NCBI GenBank assembly: GCA_963745595.1
Contig: CAVUYB010000007.1
Span: forward strand, 1 to 64,000
Reading direction: 5' to 3'
Length of the DNA stretch: 64,000 bases
Origin: DASZUK01 sp963745595
GTDB lineage: Bacteria; Actinomycetota; Acidimicrobiia; Acidimicrobiales; RAAP-2
The translations under genes were made by a program, and so were the position numbers. Position 1 is the stretch's first letter, and the number at the start of each line of letters is the position of its first letter. The notes beneath the pieces were generated by a model. That model was not told the origin of the DNA. It ran no database searches and saw only the letters and a program-made list of their open reading frames with translations. Shown here in pieces: positions 1-10,550 of the stretch.

Positions 1-134
1 CCGACCCGCTCCGTCCCGTCGACCGCTGGCTCGCTGTGGCATCTTGCTCCTCGGTTCGTCGTCCGTTGGTCGGTTCGTTCTGTCCGGTACACGCCGGTCG
101 TCATCCTGCACTACGGCCGACCGGCTCGATTGGA

Positions 135-1022
135 TCATTCCGGCCGCCGGCGCACCGTCGATCGACGGACCGGATGGCTGGTCGGCGGGTGCTCGGCGAG
201 CGGGAGGACGAACCGCTCGACCACGTTGGCGAACCCCTCGTCGTCGTTGGCGGTCGTCACCCGTCGGGCGGCCCGCTGGACCTCGGCCGACGCGTTGCCC
301 ATGGCGATGCTGAGACCGGAGTGGGCGAACATGAGCACGTCGTTCGGCATGTCGCCGATCGTGGCGATCGCCGCCGGGGCGATGTCGTACCGGGTGGACA
401 GATACCGGACGACGCTCCCCTTGTTGGCGTCCGGATGGGTCACGTCAAGGTAGTACGGCTGCGACTGGGCGGCGGAGACCCGGTCGCCGAACCGTCCACG
501 GACTGCCGCCGTGGCCTCGTCCATGGCCCGCCGGTCGTCGCTGACGCCGACCACCTTGGCCACCCCCTTGGCGTAAGGGCCGAGGTCGTCGACGACCGTC
601 GGATCGAACTTGACCGTCCACGCCTCCCGGGCGACGTGCGGGCCATCGGGATCGGTGACGTACCAGTCGGCACCTCGATAAAGCCAGGTCCCGAGGCCGG
701 ACGAGGCCATCGCGTCGAGCACCTCGGGGACGATCTCGTCGGGGACGGTCCGCTGCTCGACGACGGTGAGGTCCGGGTCGACGACCAGCCCGCCGTTGAA
801 CGCGGCGATCGGCGTCGTCAGGTGGAGTGGTTCGACCAGCATCGCCATCCCCCGAGGTGGTCGCCCGCTGGTGACGGCGAAGAGGACGCCGGCGTCGTGC
901 AGCGCGCCGACCGCGGCGACCGCCCGATCGGTGAGCACCTTCTCCTGCGTCACCAGCGTCCCGTCGACGTCGGCCAGCAGCAGCTTGATCGCGTTCCGGT
1001 CGCCGTCGTCGTTCGTGGTCAT
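135..1022 (-). CDS. Cof-type HAD-superfamily phosphatase
   Basis: The 295-residue protein is a complete Cof/YbjI-type haloacid dehalogenase hydrolase, probably a Mg-dependent cytosolic sugar-phosphate or nucleotide phosphatase. HAD motif I is DVDGT near residue 19. A large C2 cap domain fills the middle, and motif IV is GDMPNDVLMF near residue 226, followed by the family's S-I-A-M-G-N-A segment. The start ATG diverges from the potassium channel gene 87 bp away. Substrate cannot be read from sequence. It is one of the few genes in the first 20 kb with an unbroken frame. Confidence 0.9.
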   Translation of the reverse strand: MTTNDDGDRNAIKLLLADVDGTLVTQEKVLTDRAVAAVGALHDAGVLFAVTSGRPPRGMAMLVEPLHLTTPIAAFNGGLVVDPDLTVVEQRTVPDEIVPEVLDAMASSGLGTWLYRGADWYVTDPDGPHVAREAWTVKFDPTVVDDLGPYAKGVAKVVGVSDDRRAMDEATAAVRGRFGDRVSAAQSQPYYLDVTHPDANKGSVVRYLSTRYDIAPAAIATIGDMPNDVLMFAHSGLSIAMGNASAEVQRAARRVTTANDDEGFANVVERFVLPLAEHPPTSHPVRRSTVRRRPE

Positions 1023-1109
1023 CGCGTCACCGTACGGGCTCGAAGGCCCGGCCGTCGACGGCTACCATCCATCTCCACACTGGGTACGGGGGGTCCCGGG
1101 AGGAACGAC

Positions 1110-1931
1110 GTGGCCGGCGTGAAGTCGACCCGATCAATCAGCAGCTTGGGCCGCACAGCCGAGGCTTTCGACCGGTTCTCGGCGGCAGTCGAGCTGCCGC
1201 TCACCGTGCTCGCCCTGTTGTGGCTGCCCGTCCTCGTCCTGCCGTACATCGTGACGTTGCCGGCGGCGGTCGACGACACGTTCGCCGCCATCGACTACTT
1301 CGTCTGGGCCACGTTCGTCGTCGAGTACCTGGCCAAGCTCTACCTGACGCCGGCTCGGCGCCGCTTCTTCACCCACAACCTGGTCGACCTGGCCGTGATC
1401 GTCCTGCCGATGCTCCGGCCGCTGCGGGCGCTCCGCCTGCTGCGGCTGCTCAATCTGGGTCGAGTCGGCGCCGTGCTGGCCAACGCCCTCCAGCGGATCA
1501 AGGAACTGGCGACCCATCGCAACGTCCACTTCGTGCTGCTGGCCGTCGTCGCCGTGATCTTCGGCTGCGCCGCCCTCGTCCTCGAGTTCGAGCAGCACGC
1601 CAGGGGATCGACCATCCACAACTACGGCCAGGCCCTGTGGTGGGCCATCGTCACGGTGACGACCGTCGGCTACGGCGATACGTACCCGGTCACCGCGGCC
1701 GGTCGCGGCGTGGCCGTCGTGCTCATGCTGGTCGGGATCGGACTGATCGGCGTCTTGACGGCCACGGTCGCCAGCTACTTCGTCGGGCAGACGGCCGACC
1801 ACGATCGGGCGGAGCTGGTCGAACGGCTGGACCGCCTCGAACGCATGGTCGGCGAGCTCCTCGAACGGACGCCCGACCAGGGGCTCCGCGCCCTGAGCGC
1901 CGAGGATCGGGGCCGAAGTGGCCGGGGCTAA
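1110..1931 (+). CDS. Voltage-gated-type potassium channel
   Basis: A 273-residue single-subunit ion channel of the Kv/KvAP type. The N-terminal half has four hydrophobic segments, including an arginine-rich helix (RPLRALRLLRLLNLGR) typical of an S4 voltage sensor. The pore carries the K+ filter TVTTVGYGDTYP, followed by S6 and a short charged coiled-coil tail that probably assists tetramerisation. The frame is open far upstream, but the GTG at 1110 is chosen because GGGAGG lies 7 bases before it and homology begins just after it. Membrane protein; gating ligand unknown. Confidence 0.9.
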   Translation: MAGVKSTRSISSLGRTAEAFDRFSAAVELPLTVLALLWLPVLVLPYIVTLPAAVDDTFAAIDYFVWATFVVEYLAKLYLTPARRRFFTHNLVDLAVIVLPMLRPLRALRLLRLLNLGRVGAVLANALQRIKELATHRNVHFVLLAVVAVIFGCAALVLEFEQHARGSTIHNYGQALWWAIVTVTTVGYGDTYPVTAAGRGVAVVLMLVGIGLIGVLTATVASYFVGQTADHDRAELVERLDRLERMVGELLERTPDQGLRALSAEDRGRSGRG

Positions 1932-1960
1932 CGCCGTGGGCTTGGCTAACGTTGCCGCGC

Positions 1961-3529
1961 TTGGCCACCGTCGACTCGCGGACCCCAGTGCTCGTCGGCG
2001 TCGGCACGGCCGCCGACCCGTGCGAACCGGCGGAGATGATGGCCCGGGCGGTCGAGGCGGCCGCCCACGACGCCGGGTCGTCGACGCTCGTCGTCGCGGC
2101 CGACCGGATCGCCGTGCCGCAGGGCACGTGGTCGTACGCGGACCCGGCCAGGCTGGTCGCCGCCCGGGTCGGCGCGACCGGGCGCCCGGACCCATCTGGC
2201 CGAGATCGGCGTCTCGCAGCAGACGGTCGTCAGCCAGATGCTCCGGGCGATCGCCGACGGCCGGTCGGAGGTGGCGGTCGTCGTCGGCGGCGAGGCCCGG
2301 GCGTGGGCCCGGACGGACGGCGCCGCCGAGACCGCCCAGCCGGGCGCGGCGCCCGACGAGGTCGAGACGCGCGAGCCGGAGTTCTTCGCCGCGCCGGAGC
2401 TCGCCGCCGGCATGGTCGTCCCGCCGGTCCAGCAGTACACGTTGATCGAGAACGCGCTCGCCCACGACGAGCGGCAGGCACCGGCGGCCCACCGCCAGGC
2501 GATCGCCGACCTCTGGGCCCGGTTCAACGAGGTCGCCGGCGGACAACCCGGCTGCCGCGTTCGCGCGAACCGAGGACGGCCGACGATCTGCTGACGCCGT
2601 CGGCCGGCAACCGGCCGCTCGCGTTCCCGTACAACAAGTGGCATGCCAGCCAGTGGACGGTCGACCAGGCCGCGGCGCTCGTCGTGTGCTCCGCCGAGGC
2701 GGCTCGTCGGCACGGCGTTCCGGCGGACCGATGGATCTTCCCGCTCGTCGGCGTCGACGCCAACCATTCGGTCTCGCTGAGCCGCCGGCGCTTCCTCCAC
2801 CGGTGGCCGGCGATGCGGGTGCTCGGACAGGCCGCGGCCGCCGCGCCTCGGCCGCCCGCTGGCCGACGCCGACGTCGTCGAGGTCTACTCGTGCTTCCCG
2901 TCCGCGGTCCGCGTCCAGCAGCGTGAGCTCGACCTGCCGGTCGACGGGACGCCGACGATCACCGGCGGCATGGCGTTCGCCGGCGGACCGTTCAACAACT
3001 TCGTCTACCAGGCGACCGCGGCCGTCGTCCCCCGCCTGCGGGAACGGCCCGGCTCGGTCGGCGTCGTGACGACGGTCTGCGGCCTGCTGACGAAGCCGGG
3101 TCTCGCCGTCTGGTCCGCCGAGCCCGACGGGCAGCCGCCGCTCCTCGACGACCTGGCCGGGCCGGCCGCCGACGCCACGCCGACTCTCGACGTCCTCGAC
3201 GAGCACCATGGCCCGGCGACGGTCGCGTCGTTCACGGTGACCTACGACGGCCTCGACCCGGTCCGCGTCGCCGTCGTCGCCGACGTCGACCGGTGGGTCC
3301 CGGTGCGGTGGGCCGGCGCGGGGGGATCGACGACGACCCGGTCCGCTGCGTCGCCACCGCCGACGACGCCGAGCTGGCCGCCCATGCGGTCGACGACGGG
3401 CTGATCGGCACCCGTGTCGACGTCGACGGGCTCACGTTCCGGCCTGATGCCGCGCGGCGACCGCCAGACTGGCCGGGCGCCCGAGGCCGTTGCGGCCGCG
3501 CCCCGACTCGTCGGGCGCCCGACTCGTAG
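1961..3529 (+). pseudogene. Thiolase-like acetyl-CoA acetyltransferase, frameshifted
   Basis: Pieces of one thiolase-superfamily protein are spread over different frames. The start is TPVLVGVGTAADPCEPAEMM, then a segment with VVSQMLRAIADGRSEVAVVVGGEA, then RPLAFPYNKWHASQWTVDQ, then VVEVYSCFPSAVRVQQ, and finally an OB-fold-like C-terminus. At least four or five single-base shifts (near 2195, 2560, 2590, 2860 and 3330) interrupt it. Families of this type act on acyl-CoA thioesters in fatty-acid or ring degradation. The TTG start at 1961 is a guess with no clear ribosome site. The shifts may be sequence errors rather than real decay. Confidence 0.7.
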
Positions 3530-3559
3530 GGTGCCAGCGCCGGTGGGTAGCGTGGCTCG

Positions 3560-5379
3560 ATGCCCACTCACGGCCGCCGATCGGCGGTCGACATCCGGTG
3601 GCCTCGTCGACCGGCGGCTGGCCGCCCGGGTGACGGTCACCCGCCGCTATCTCGTCGTCGCGGTGGCCGTCGGTCTCGTCGGCACGGCGTGCGTCGTCGC
3701 CCAGGCCGGTGCTCCTGGCGACGATCATCGAGCGGTCGGTGCTCCACGGCGTATCGCTCGGCGTCGGTCACGCCACTGCTCGTCGGGCTCGTCGTGGCGT
3801 TCGTCGTCCGGGCCGCGGCCGCCTGGGCCGGCGAGGCGGCCGCCCAGCGCTGCAGCGCGACCGTCACGTCCGTCCTCCGGGGCCAGCTCCTCCGCCACGC
3901 GCTCGATCTCGGACCGGTGTGGCTGGCCGGCGAACGGGCCGGCGAGCTGTCCCTGGCCGCGACGCGGGGCACCACGGCGCTCGACGTCTACTTCGGCCGG
4001 TACCTGCCGCAGGCGATCCTGGCCGGCCTCGCCCCGGTCGGCATCCTCGCCTGGGTGGCCTGGACGGACTGGGTCTCGTTGCTCGTCCTGCTCGGGGTCG
4101 TCGCGCTCGTGCCGGTGGCGATGATCCTCTTCGGCCGGCGGGCCGCGGCGGAGACGCGACGGCAGTGGCGGCGCCTCTCGTCGCTGTCCGCCCGCTTCCT
4201 CGAGCTCGTCCGCGGTCTGCCGACCCTCCGGGCGTTCGGCCGCGCCGCCCAGGGCCGCCGCGAGGTGGCCGCGGCGACCGAGGGCCTCCGCCAGACGACG
4301 ATGGCGACGCTGCGGGTCGCCTTCCTCTCCGCACTGGCGATGGAGTTCCTCGCCGGCATCGGCACCGGGCTCGTCGCCATGGTCCTCGGCCTCCGGCTGC
4401 TCGGCGGCACGGTCTCGCTCTACACCGCGCTCGCCGTCCTCCTGGTCTCCCCGGAGGTCTTCCTGCCGCTCCGGCGGGCCGGCGCCGAGTTCCACGCCAG
4501 CGCCGAGGGCCGGGCAGCCGCCGAGCGCATCCTCGACCTCCTCGACCAGCCGGCCGGGCCGACCGGCCGCGCCGGCATCGCCAGGCCGCACGGCGGCGGT
4601 CGGTCCGGCCACCGCCATCGGTACGACCCCGACGACGGCCACCGGCACACCCGCCCGACCGCGGCGGCGGACGCCCGTCCCCGGCCGGCCGTTCCCGGTC
4701 CGCCTCGACGGCATCGACGTCACGTTCTCGGGCCGGTCGCGACCGACGCTCGACCGGTTCGACCTGACGATCGACGAGGGCGAGCACGTCGCACTCGTCG
4801 GCCCGTCCGGCGTCGGCAAGTCGACGGTCCTCGCGGTGCTCCTCGGCTTCGTCAGGCCCCGAGGTCGGGACGGTGTCGATCGGCGGCGTCGACCTGGCCG
4901 ACGTCGACCCGGCCGCGTGGCGACGCCACGTCGCCTGGGTACCGCAGCGACCGCACCTCTTCGGCGGGACGCTCGCCGACAACCTCCGGCTCGGCGACCC
5001 CGACGCGGCCCCGGAACGGCTCGACCGCGTGCTCGAGGCGACCGGCCTGGCCGAGGCTGGTCGCTGCGCTCCCCGCCGGGCTGGCGACGCGGGTCGGTGA
5101 GGGGGGGCTCACGCTCAGTGCCGGCGAGCGACAGCGAATGGCCGTCGCCCGGGCCGCGCTGCGCGACGCACCGCTCGTCCTGCTCGACGAGCCGGTCGCC
5201 CATCTCGACCTGACGACCGAGGCCCTCCTCCGCGAGGCGCTCGACCCGTGGCTCGAACGGGCGGACCGTCCTCGTCGCCGCCCACCGCCCCGAGCTCGTC
5301 GGCCGGATCGACCGGACCGCGGTGCTCGGCCGGCGACGTCCCCGAGGCGGAGGGCCGCCCGGTCGGAGCGCCGGCATGA
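3560..5379 (+). pseudogene. cydD: Thiol reductant ABC exporter subunit CydD, frameshifted
   Basis: Half of a heterodimeric type I ABC exporter. A membrane domain (about 3640-4560; e.g. LPTLRAFGRAAQGRREV) is followed by a nucleotide-binding domain with Walker A ALVGPSGVGKSTV near 4793, a Q-loop segment VPQRPHLFGGTL, a signature LSAGERQRMAVARAAL and Walker B PLVLLDEPVAHLDL. CydDC exports cysteine or other thiols to the outside, supporting cytochrome bd assembly; no cydAB is present here. Single-base shifts occur near 3707, 3765, 4570-4700, 4855, 5060, 5265 and 5330. Once the last is corrected, its TGA overlaps the cydC ATG as ATGA. Confidence 0.8.
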
Positions 5380-7158
5380 GCGCGACACGAGCCCGGCACG
5401 ACCGCGGACGCCACCCGGCCGGCCCGACCACCGGTCCTGGCCGCGAGCAGCTCGCTCCGACGACGGCGGTGCTCCGCCGGCTGGTCCGGATCGGCCGCCT
5501 GCGGCGCCTGGCCGCTGGCCGCCCTTCGGCGTCGCGGCGGCGCTGGCCACCGTCGGCCTGCTGGCCGGCTCGGGCTACGTCGTCGACCGGGCCGCGTTCC
5601 GGCCCGGGCCTCGGGGCCATCGCCGGACTGCTCGCCGCGGTCGAGGTGCTGGCGTTCGTCCGCGGCCCGCTGCGCTACGGCGAGCGGCTGGTCGCCCACG
5701 ACGCGGCCTTCCGGTCGCTGTCGAAGTGGCGGGTCTGGCTCTACGACCGGCTCGAACCGCTCGCCCCGGCCGGGCTGGCCGGCGTGGCGCACCGGCGACC
5801 TGCTCGTCCGGGCGACCGACGACGTCGACACGCTCCAGGATCTCTACCTGCGGGGGTTGCTGCCGGTCACCGTCACTGTCGCCGCGGCCAGCCTGGCCGT
5901 CGTCGTCATGGCCGTCATCCTGCCGGTCGCCGGCCTCGTCCTCGGCCTCGTCCTGGTGGTGGCCGTCGTCGTCACGCCGGCGATCGCCGTCGCCACCCGA
6001 CCGGGACGCGGACGGGAGGCGGCGCTCCGGGGCGAGCTGTCGGCCGAGGTCGTCGACCTGCTCGCCGGCGTGCCCGACCTGCTGGCCTTCGGCCAGGAGG
6101 ACCGCCTGCTCGACCGGATCGACGCGGCCGACCGGGAGCTGACCCGGACGACCCGGCGCCGCGCCGCTGGTCGCCGGGGCGACCTCGGCGGTCGTCACCC
6201 TCTGCCTCGGCGCAGCCGTCGTCGGCGTGCTCGCGGTCGGCGTCGACGGCGGTCCACGACCACCACCTGTCGGCCGTCATGCTCGCCGTGCTGCCGCTCA
6301 CGGCCGTCGGCGCCTTCGAGTCGGTCCCGGCCGTCGCCGCGGCCGCCCTCCGCACCGGCGACGTCGTCGCGGCGGGGCGGCGGCTGCTCGCCCTCGACCG
6401 ACGTGCCCGTCCCCGTCCGCGACCCGAACCGGCCGGAGGCGCTGCCGCCGGGCTGCCCGGACGTGACCGTCGCCGGCGCCCGCCTCCGCTACGGGCCCGA
6501 CCTGCCGTGGGCGCTCGACGGCGTCGACCTCGCCGTCGCCGCCGGCGAACGGGTGGGCATCGTCGGCTCGAGCGGCGCCGGGAAGAGCAGCCTGGTCAAC
6601 GCCCTGCTGCGGTTCTGGCCTCTCCAGGACGGGTCCGCCACCCTCGGGACCGTGCCGATCGACCGGCTGACCCAGGCCGACGTCCGCCGGACGATCTCGC
6701 TCGTCGGCCAGGACGCCAGCCTCTTCGCCGGGACGATCCGCGAGAACGTGGCCCTGGCCCGGCCGGACGCCGACGACCGCGAGGTCGCCGAGGCCGTCCG
6801 GCTGGCCCAGCTCGGACCGTGGGTCCGCACCCTCCCCGACGGCCTCGACACGCCGATCGGCGAGGACGGCGCCCAGCTGTCCGGCGGCCAGCGCCAGCGG
6901 ATCGCCCTCGCCCGGGCCCTGCTGGCCGGCGGCCCGGTCCTCGTGCTCGACGAGCCGACCGCCGGGCTCGACGAGCCGACCGCCGTCCGCCTCGTCGCCG
7001 ACGTGCTGGCCGCGTCAGCCGACCGCAGCGTCCTCCTCGTCACCCACCGAGAGCGAGACCTCGCCGGCTTCGACCGGACGGTCGTCGTCGAGCAGGGCCG
7101 GGTCGTCGAGCCAGGGGTCGTCGAGCCAGATCGGGTCGTCGAGCCGGGCCCGACCTGA
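5376..7158 (+). pseudogene. cydC: Thiol reductant ABC exporter subunit CydC, frameshifted
   Basis: Second half of the CydDC-type exporter, translationally coupled to cydD. The membrane domain is scattered over three frames (5376-6400). The nucleotide-binding domain is intact from about 6460, with Walker A GIVGSSGAGKSSL, a Q-loop region SLVGQDASLFAGTI, signature LSGGQRQRIALARAL, Walker B PVLVLDEPTAGLDE and a switch histidine in LLVTHRERD. The C-terminal tail contains a short repeat, VVEPGVVEPDRVVEPGPT, from a near-exact DNA duplication. Shifts lie near 5520, 5605, 5790, 6165, 6245 and 6400. It converges with a TetR gene six bases downstream. Confidence 0.8.
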
Positions 7159-7163
7159 CCGGC

Positions 7164-7808
7164 TCAGCCTTCGGCTGCGCTCTCCAGCTGGCGGAGCGCC
7201 CGGGGCTGGCCGACGACGATCAGGGCGATGACGTAGGTGACCAGCGGCGCCAGCTCGGCCAGCTCGCTGGCCCGCCCGCTCGATGACGTACTCGGCCAGC
7301 GGCTGGATCGCCCCACCGACCAGCGCGCTCTCGCACGCCTCGGTGGACACCCAGGCCGGGACGTCGAACGGTTGGTCGCCGCCGAAGATCAGGCGACACC
7401 GCTTGATCACGCCGTTCAGCCGCTCGGCCGCCGCTGGTCCGCCGTGGCCGGCCTCGACGATGCACAGCCGGCAGAACGCCGGGTTGGCCGCCAAGCACGG
7501 TCGAGCATGGCCTCGACGGCCATCCGGAGACGGTCCTCCCATGGTCCCTGCGCCTCGACGAACGCCCGCTCGCCCTGCTCGCAGACCTGGTCGGCACCGA
7601 GGTCGAAGGCGACGAAGAAGCAGTCCTCTTTGCTGCCGAAGATGCCGTAGAACTCCTTGGCCGATACCCCGGCCCGCCGACAGACGTCGATCACCCGGGC
7701 GCCGACCAGACCCTTCTCGCCGACTTCCGCCACGAAGGCGTCGAGGATTTTCGCCCGCTGGACGGCACGGATCTCCTCTCGCGGGTGGCCGTGCCGACCG
7801 ATCGGCAC
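7164..7808 (-). pseudogene. TetR-family transcriptional regulator, frameshifted
   Basis: The N-terminal helix-turn-helix is clear: AKILDAFVAEVGEKGLVGAR, then VCRRAGVSAKEFYGIFGSKEDCF. The ligand-binding part continues in a second frame (FCRLCIVEAGHGGPAA...) and ends in a third with LRQLESAAEG. Two single-base shifts therefore interrupt it, near 7500 and 7275. The GTG at 7808 is the best start just ahead of the HTH, though the frame stays open further upstream. Members bind short palindromes and respond to small hydrophobic ligands; the target here is unknown. Confidence 0.7.
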
Positions 7809-8228
7809 GACCCGGTCGGCGCCCCGAGGGGACCGGCCTCCCGGCAGGATCACCGGTCCACTTGCCGCGTTCCCTGCCTCAGCCAACGTCTGCGCCACCT
7901 CACCTGGCCCGATCACTCCGTGACAGGCGCGTCGATATCCACGACCTGGCAACGATCTCCCCACTTTCGGCCATCGTCCCCCCCGATCCTCCGGCCCTAC
8001 GGTCGGCGGCCTCCCAAGCGACCCCAACGTTCCGCCTGTCAAGGCCCCCGGTTTCTGTTTCCGAACTACGACCCTACTGTTAACGGTCGGCGACGAGAAG
8101 TCCATCGTGACCAAAACGCAACAATTTCAGTGCTCCCCGGCCCGCGGGCCCGAGTGGCAGCATGGCCGCAGCCGACCTACCGTTTCCGCACGTTCCCAAC
8201 TGTCGTTTTCCTGAAGAGGAGCACGAGA

Positions 8229-8856
8229 GTGACCCGTGACGTCGTCTCGAGTGGTCCGACCCCCTCCGACGGGCGGTTGGCCCGGGGCCAACGGACGCGG
8301 ATGAAGGTCGCCGAGGCCGTCATCAGCCTGGTCGAGGCCGGTGACCCCCAGCCGACGGCCAAGGAGATCGCCGAACAGGCCCACATCTCGGTGCGGCTCG
8401 TCTTTCACCACTTCGAGGACATGGACGCCCTCTATCGGGCCGTCGTCGAGCTCCAGGCCAGCCGCCACTGGAGCCACCTCCACGAGGTTCGCCACCGACC
8501 TCCCGCTCGCCGAGCGGATCGAACGCACGTACGCCAGCGGAGCCGCCTCTACGACGCCATCGGCCCCGTGCGGCGGGCGATCAGCCCCCAGGCGCTCCGG
8601 TCCGACGAGATCTCGACGATGCTCGCGAACTCGAACGTGTTCCTCCGGCACCTGCTCGTCTGCACGTTCGATCCCGAGCTGGAGGGCGCCGGGGACGGCC
8701 GCCGCGAGCTGCTCGACGCCCTCGACCTCGCCGACGTCGTGGGAGGCCTGGGACCGCCTGCGACGGACCCAGCACCTGTCCGCGGCCGCCGCCCGGCGGA
8801 CCGTCATCCACGTCCTCGACCGCCTGCTCGACATCGGCACATCGGCCGGCCGGTAA
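8229..8856 (+). pseudogene. TetR-family transcriptional regulator, frameshifted
   Basis: GTG start at 8229 preceded by AGGAG about ten bases upstream. The HTH region reads TAKEIAEQAHISVRLVFHHF followed by an F-E-D-M-D-A-L-Y segment, a typical TetR DNA-binding domain. The C-terminal domain changes frame near 8488, 8545 and 8738 and ends with a helix containing RTVIHVLDRLLDIGT. It lies directly upstream of a haloalkane dehalogenase on the same strand (58 bp gap), so it may control that gene; this is inferred from position only. Confidence 0.7.
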
Positions 8857-8914
8857 GAGGTGCACCGGTGAGGGTGCTGCCGGTGAACGACCGTGTCCCG
8901 GTGAAGGTGCCCCG

Positions 8915-9865
8915 ATGAAGGTGCGGAGGACGCCCGACGAGCGGTTCGCCGGGCTGCCGGGTTACCCGTTCGCGCCGCACTACGTCGACGTGCCGGCCGG
9001 CGACGACGACGACCCGGTCGGCGACTCGACAGTCCGGCTCCACTACGTCGACGAGGGGCCGGCCGGCGCGGCCGAGACCGTCGTGCTCCTCCACGGCGAG
9101 CCGATCTGGTCGTACCTGTACCGCACGAGTGATCCCGCCGCTCGTCGCCGCCGGCCACCGGGTCGTCGCCCCGGACCTCGTCGGCTTCGGGCGGTCCGAC
9201 AAGCCGGCCGCCCGCGCCGAGCACACCTACGCCCGCCACGTCGAGTGGCTGCGCGAGGCGCTCTTCGACCGCCTCGACCTCGTCCGGGATCACCGTGTTC
9301 GGCCAGGACTGGGGCGGGCTCTTCGGCCTCCGGCTCGTCGCCGAGCACCCCGACCGGTTCGCGCCGCGTCGCCGTCGGCAACACGGGCCTGCCGACCGGC
9401 GACGAGCGGCCGACCGACGCGTTCCTCGCGTGGCAGCAGTACTCCCAGGACGCACCGAGCGCTTCGACGTCGGCGCGATCGTCGACGCCGGCGCGGTGCG
9501 CGACCGCGCTCGACGAGACGTCGATCGCCGCCTACGACGCGCCGTTCCCCGACGACACGTACAAGGAGGGCGCCGCGCCAGTTCCCGTCGCTCGTGCCGA
9601 CGACGCCCGACGACCCGGCGTCGGCGACAACCGCGCGGCCTGGGACGGCGCTCGAGCGCGTTCGACCGAGCCGTTCCTGTGCTGCTCTCGCGACGGCGAC
9701 CCGATCACGCGGGGGGCCGACCGCCGGTTCCGCGAGCTCGTGCCCGGCGCGAAGGGCCAGGCCCACGTGACGATCGAGGGCGCCGGCCACTTCCTCCAGG
9801 AGGACAAGGGTCCCGACCTGGCGGCGATGGTCCTCTCGTTCGTCGCCGGCACCGCGGCCGACTGA
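8915..9865 (+). pseudogene. Haloalkane dehalogenase, frameshifted
   Basis: Alpha/beta-hydrolase that hydrolyses carbon-halogen bonds (HLD-I/DhmA-like). Visible parts in order are YVDEGP and VVLLHGEPIWSYLYRT with the oxyanion HGEP motif near 9090, APDLVGFGRSDKP, the nucleophile elbow FGQDWGG with Asp as nucleophile (about 9300), and a C-terminal GAGHFLQEDKGP with the catalytic His. At least five single-base shifts fall near 9130, 9290, 9365, 9450 and 9640. Correcting each to a one-base insertion restores the expected protein. Function is probable; whether the gene is really broken is uncertain. Confidence 0.8.
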
Positions 9866-9917
9866 TTACTCACCGCGGGCCCGGCGGTCCACCTCTCCTC
9901 GGGTCGGCAGTATAAAC

Positions 9918-9992
9918 TAACCTATCAGTTATTAATTTATGAAAAAATAACGTATTAGTTTATAAATGACCGGTCTCTGCTAACCTATAGGT
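9918..9992. promoter_or_regulatory. AT-rich control region with three operator-like repeats before mmpA
   Basis: A sharp AT-rich island in a roughly 70% GC setting. TAACCTATCAGTTA (9918), TAACGTATTAGTTT (9948) and TAACCTATAGGTAT (9981) share the pattern TAAC-N-TAT-N2-GTT/A, spaced 30 and 33 bases (about three helical turns). The last contains the perfect palindrome ACCTATAGGT, which abuts the mmpA ATG. A perfect 10-bp inverted repeat TATAAACTAA/TTAGTTTATA (9911-9920 and 9955-9964) overlaps the set. Autoregulation by the adjacent HTH protein is my inference. Confidence 0.6.
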
Positions 9993-10526
9993 ATGCGCAG
10001 AACCGAAAGAGCTGCTCAAGCCCGGCGCGAGCTGGACCGGAAATTCGAGGCCGCCCACCTCGATCCCATCGCCGCCCGGCCACGGTCGGGATGGATTCGG
10101 GCCGTTCGCGGCGCCCTCGGCATGAGCCAGGCCGCCCTCGCGGCTCGTCTGAACATCTCGGGCCCAGCGGTCACCAAGTTGGAGCGCGCCGAACCGGCGG
10201 GTGGCATCACCTTGGCCAAGCTGGCTGAAGTGGCGGCCGCGTTGGACTGCTCGCTCGTCTACGCGTTCGTGCCGAACACCACGATCGAGGCGACGGTCCA
10301 GGCGGAGGCCCGAAGAGTGGCCACTTTGGCGCTCGGGTACGCCGGTCGGACGATGGCGCTCGAGGCGCAAGGGATCGACCCGGACCGTCAGCGCGAAGGC
10401 ATCGAACGGTTTGCTCAGGAGATCATCGACCGCGGTGAGCTCTGGCAGGGCTCACCGCTGATGTCGTCACCGGACCGATCCCGACGCCGCCCCGGAGCCT
10501 CTTCGCAGTCCGTTAGCTACTTTTAA
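9993..10526 (+). CDS. mmpA: Mobile mystery protein A (XRE-type HTH regulator), orphan
   Basis: The 177-residue protein matches the mobile mystery protein A family. The N-terminus RTERAAQARRELDRK is followed by an XRE helix-turn-helix, AALAARLNISGPAVTKLER, and a C-terminal helix including RRVATLALGYAGRTM. These proteins are normally encoded with mobile mystery protein B, a Fic-domain protein, on mobile DNA and probably act as the repressor/antitoxin side. No Fic gene follows here. The last 25 residues look unlike the family, so the original end may be lost to a frameshift or rearrangement. Its start codon touches a palindrome, so repression of its own promoter is likely. Confidence 0.75.
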   Translation: MRRTERAAQARRELDRKFEAAHLDPIAARPRSGWIRAVRGALGMSQAALAARLNISGPAVTKLERAEPAGGITLAKLAEVAAALDCSLVYAFVPNTTIEATVQAEARRVATLALGYAGRTMALEAQGIDPDRQREGIERFAQEIIDRGELWQGSPLMSSPDRSRRRPGASSQSVSYF

Positions 10527-10550
10527 GTATCATCTCGCCTCCATCGCAGC

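Noticed and set aside
1134..3209. Long minus-strand open frame (about 691 codons) opposite the channel and thiolase genes
   Set aside because: Rich in Arg, Gly and Asp with no motif; the opposite strand has the TVGYGD channel and thiolase segments.
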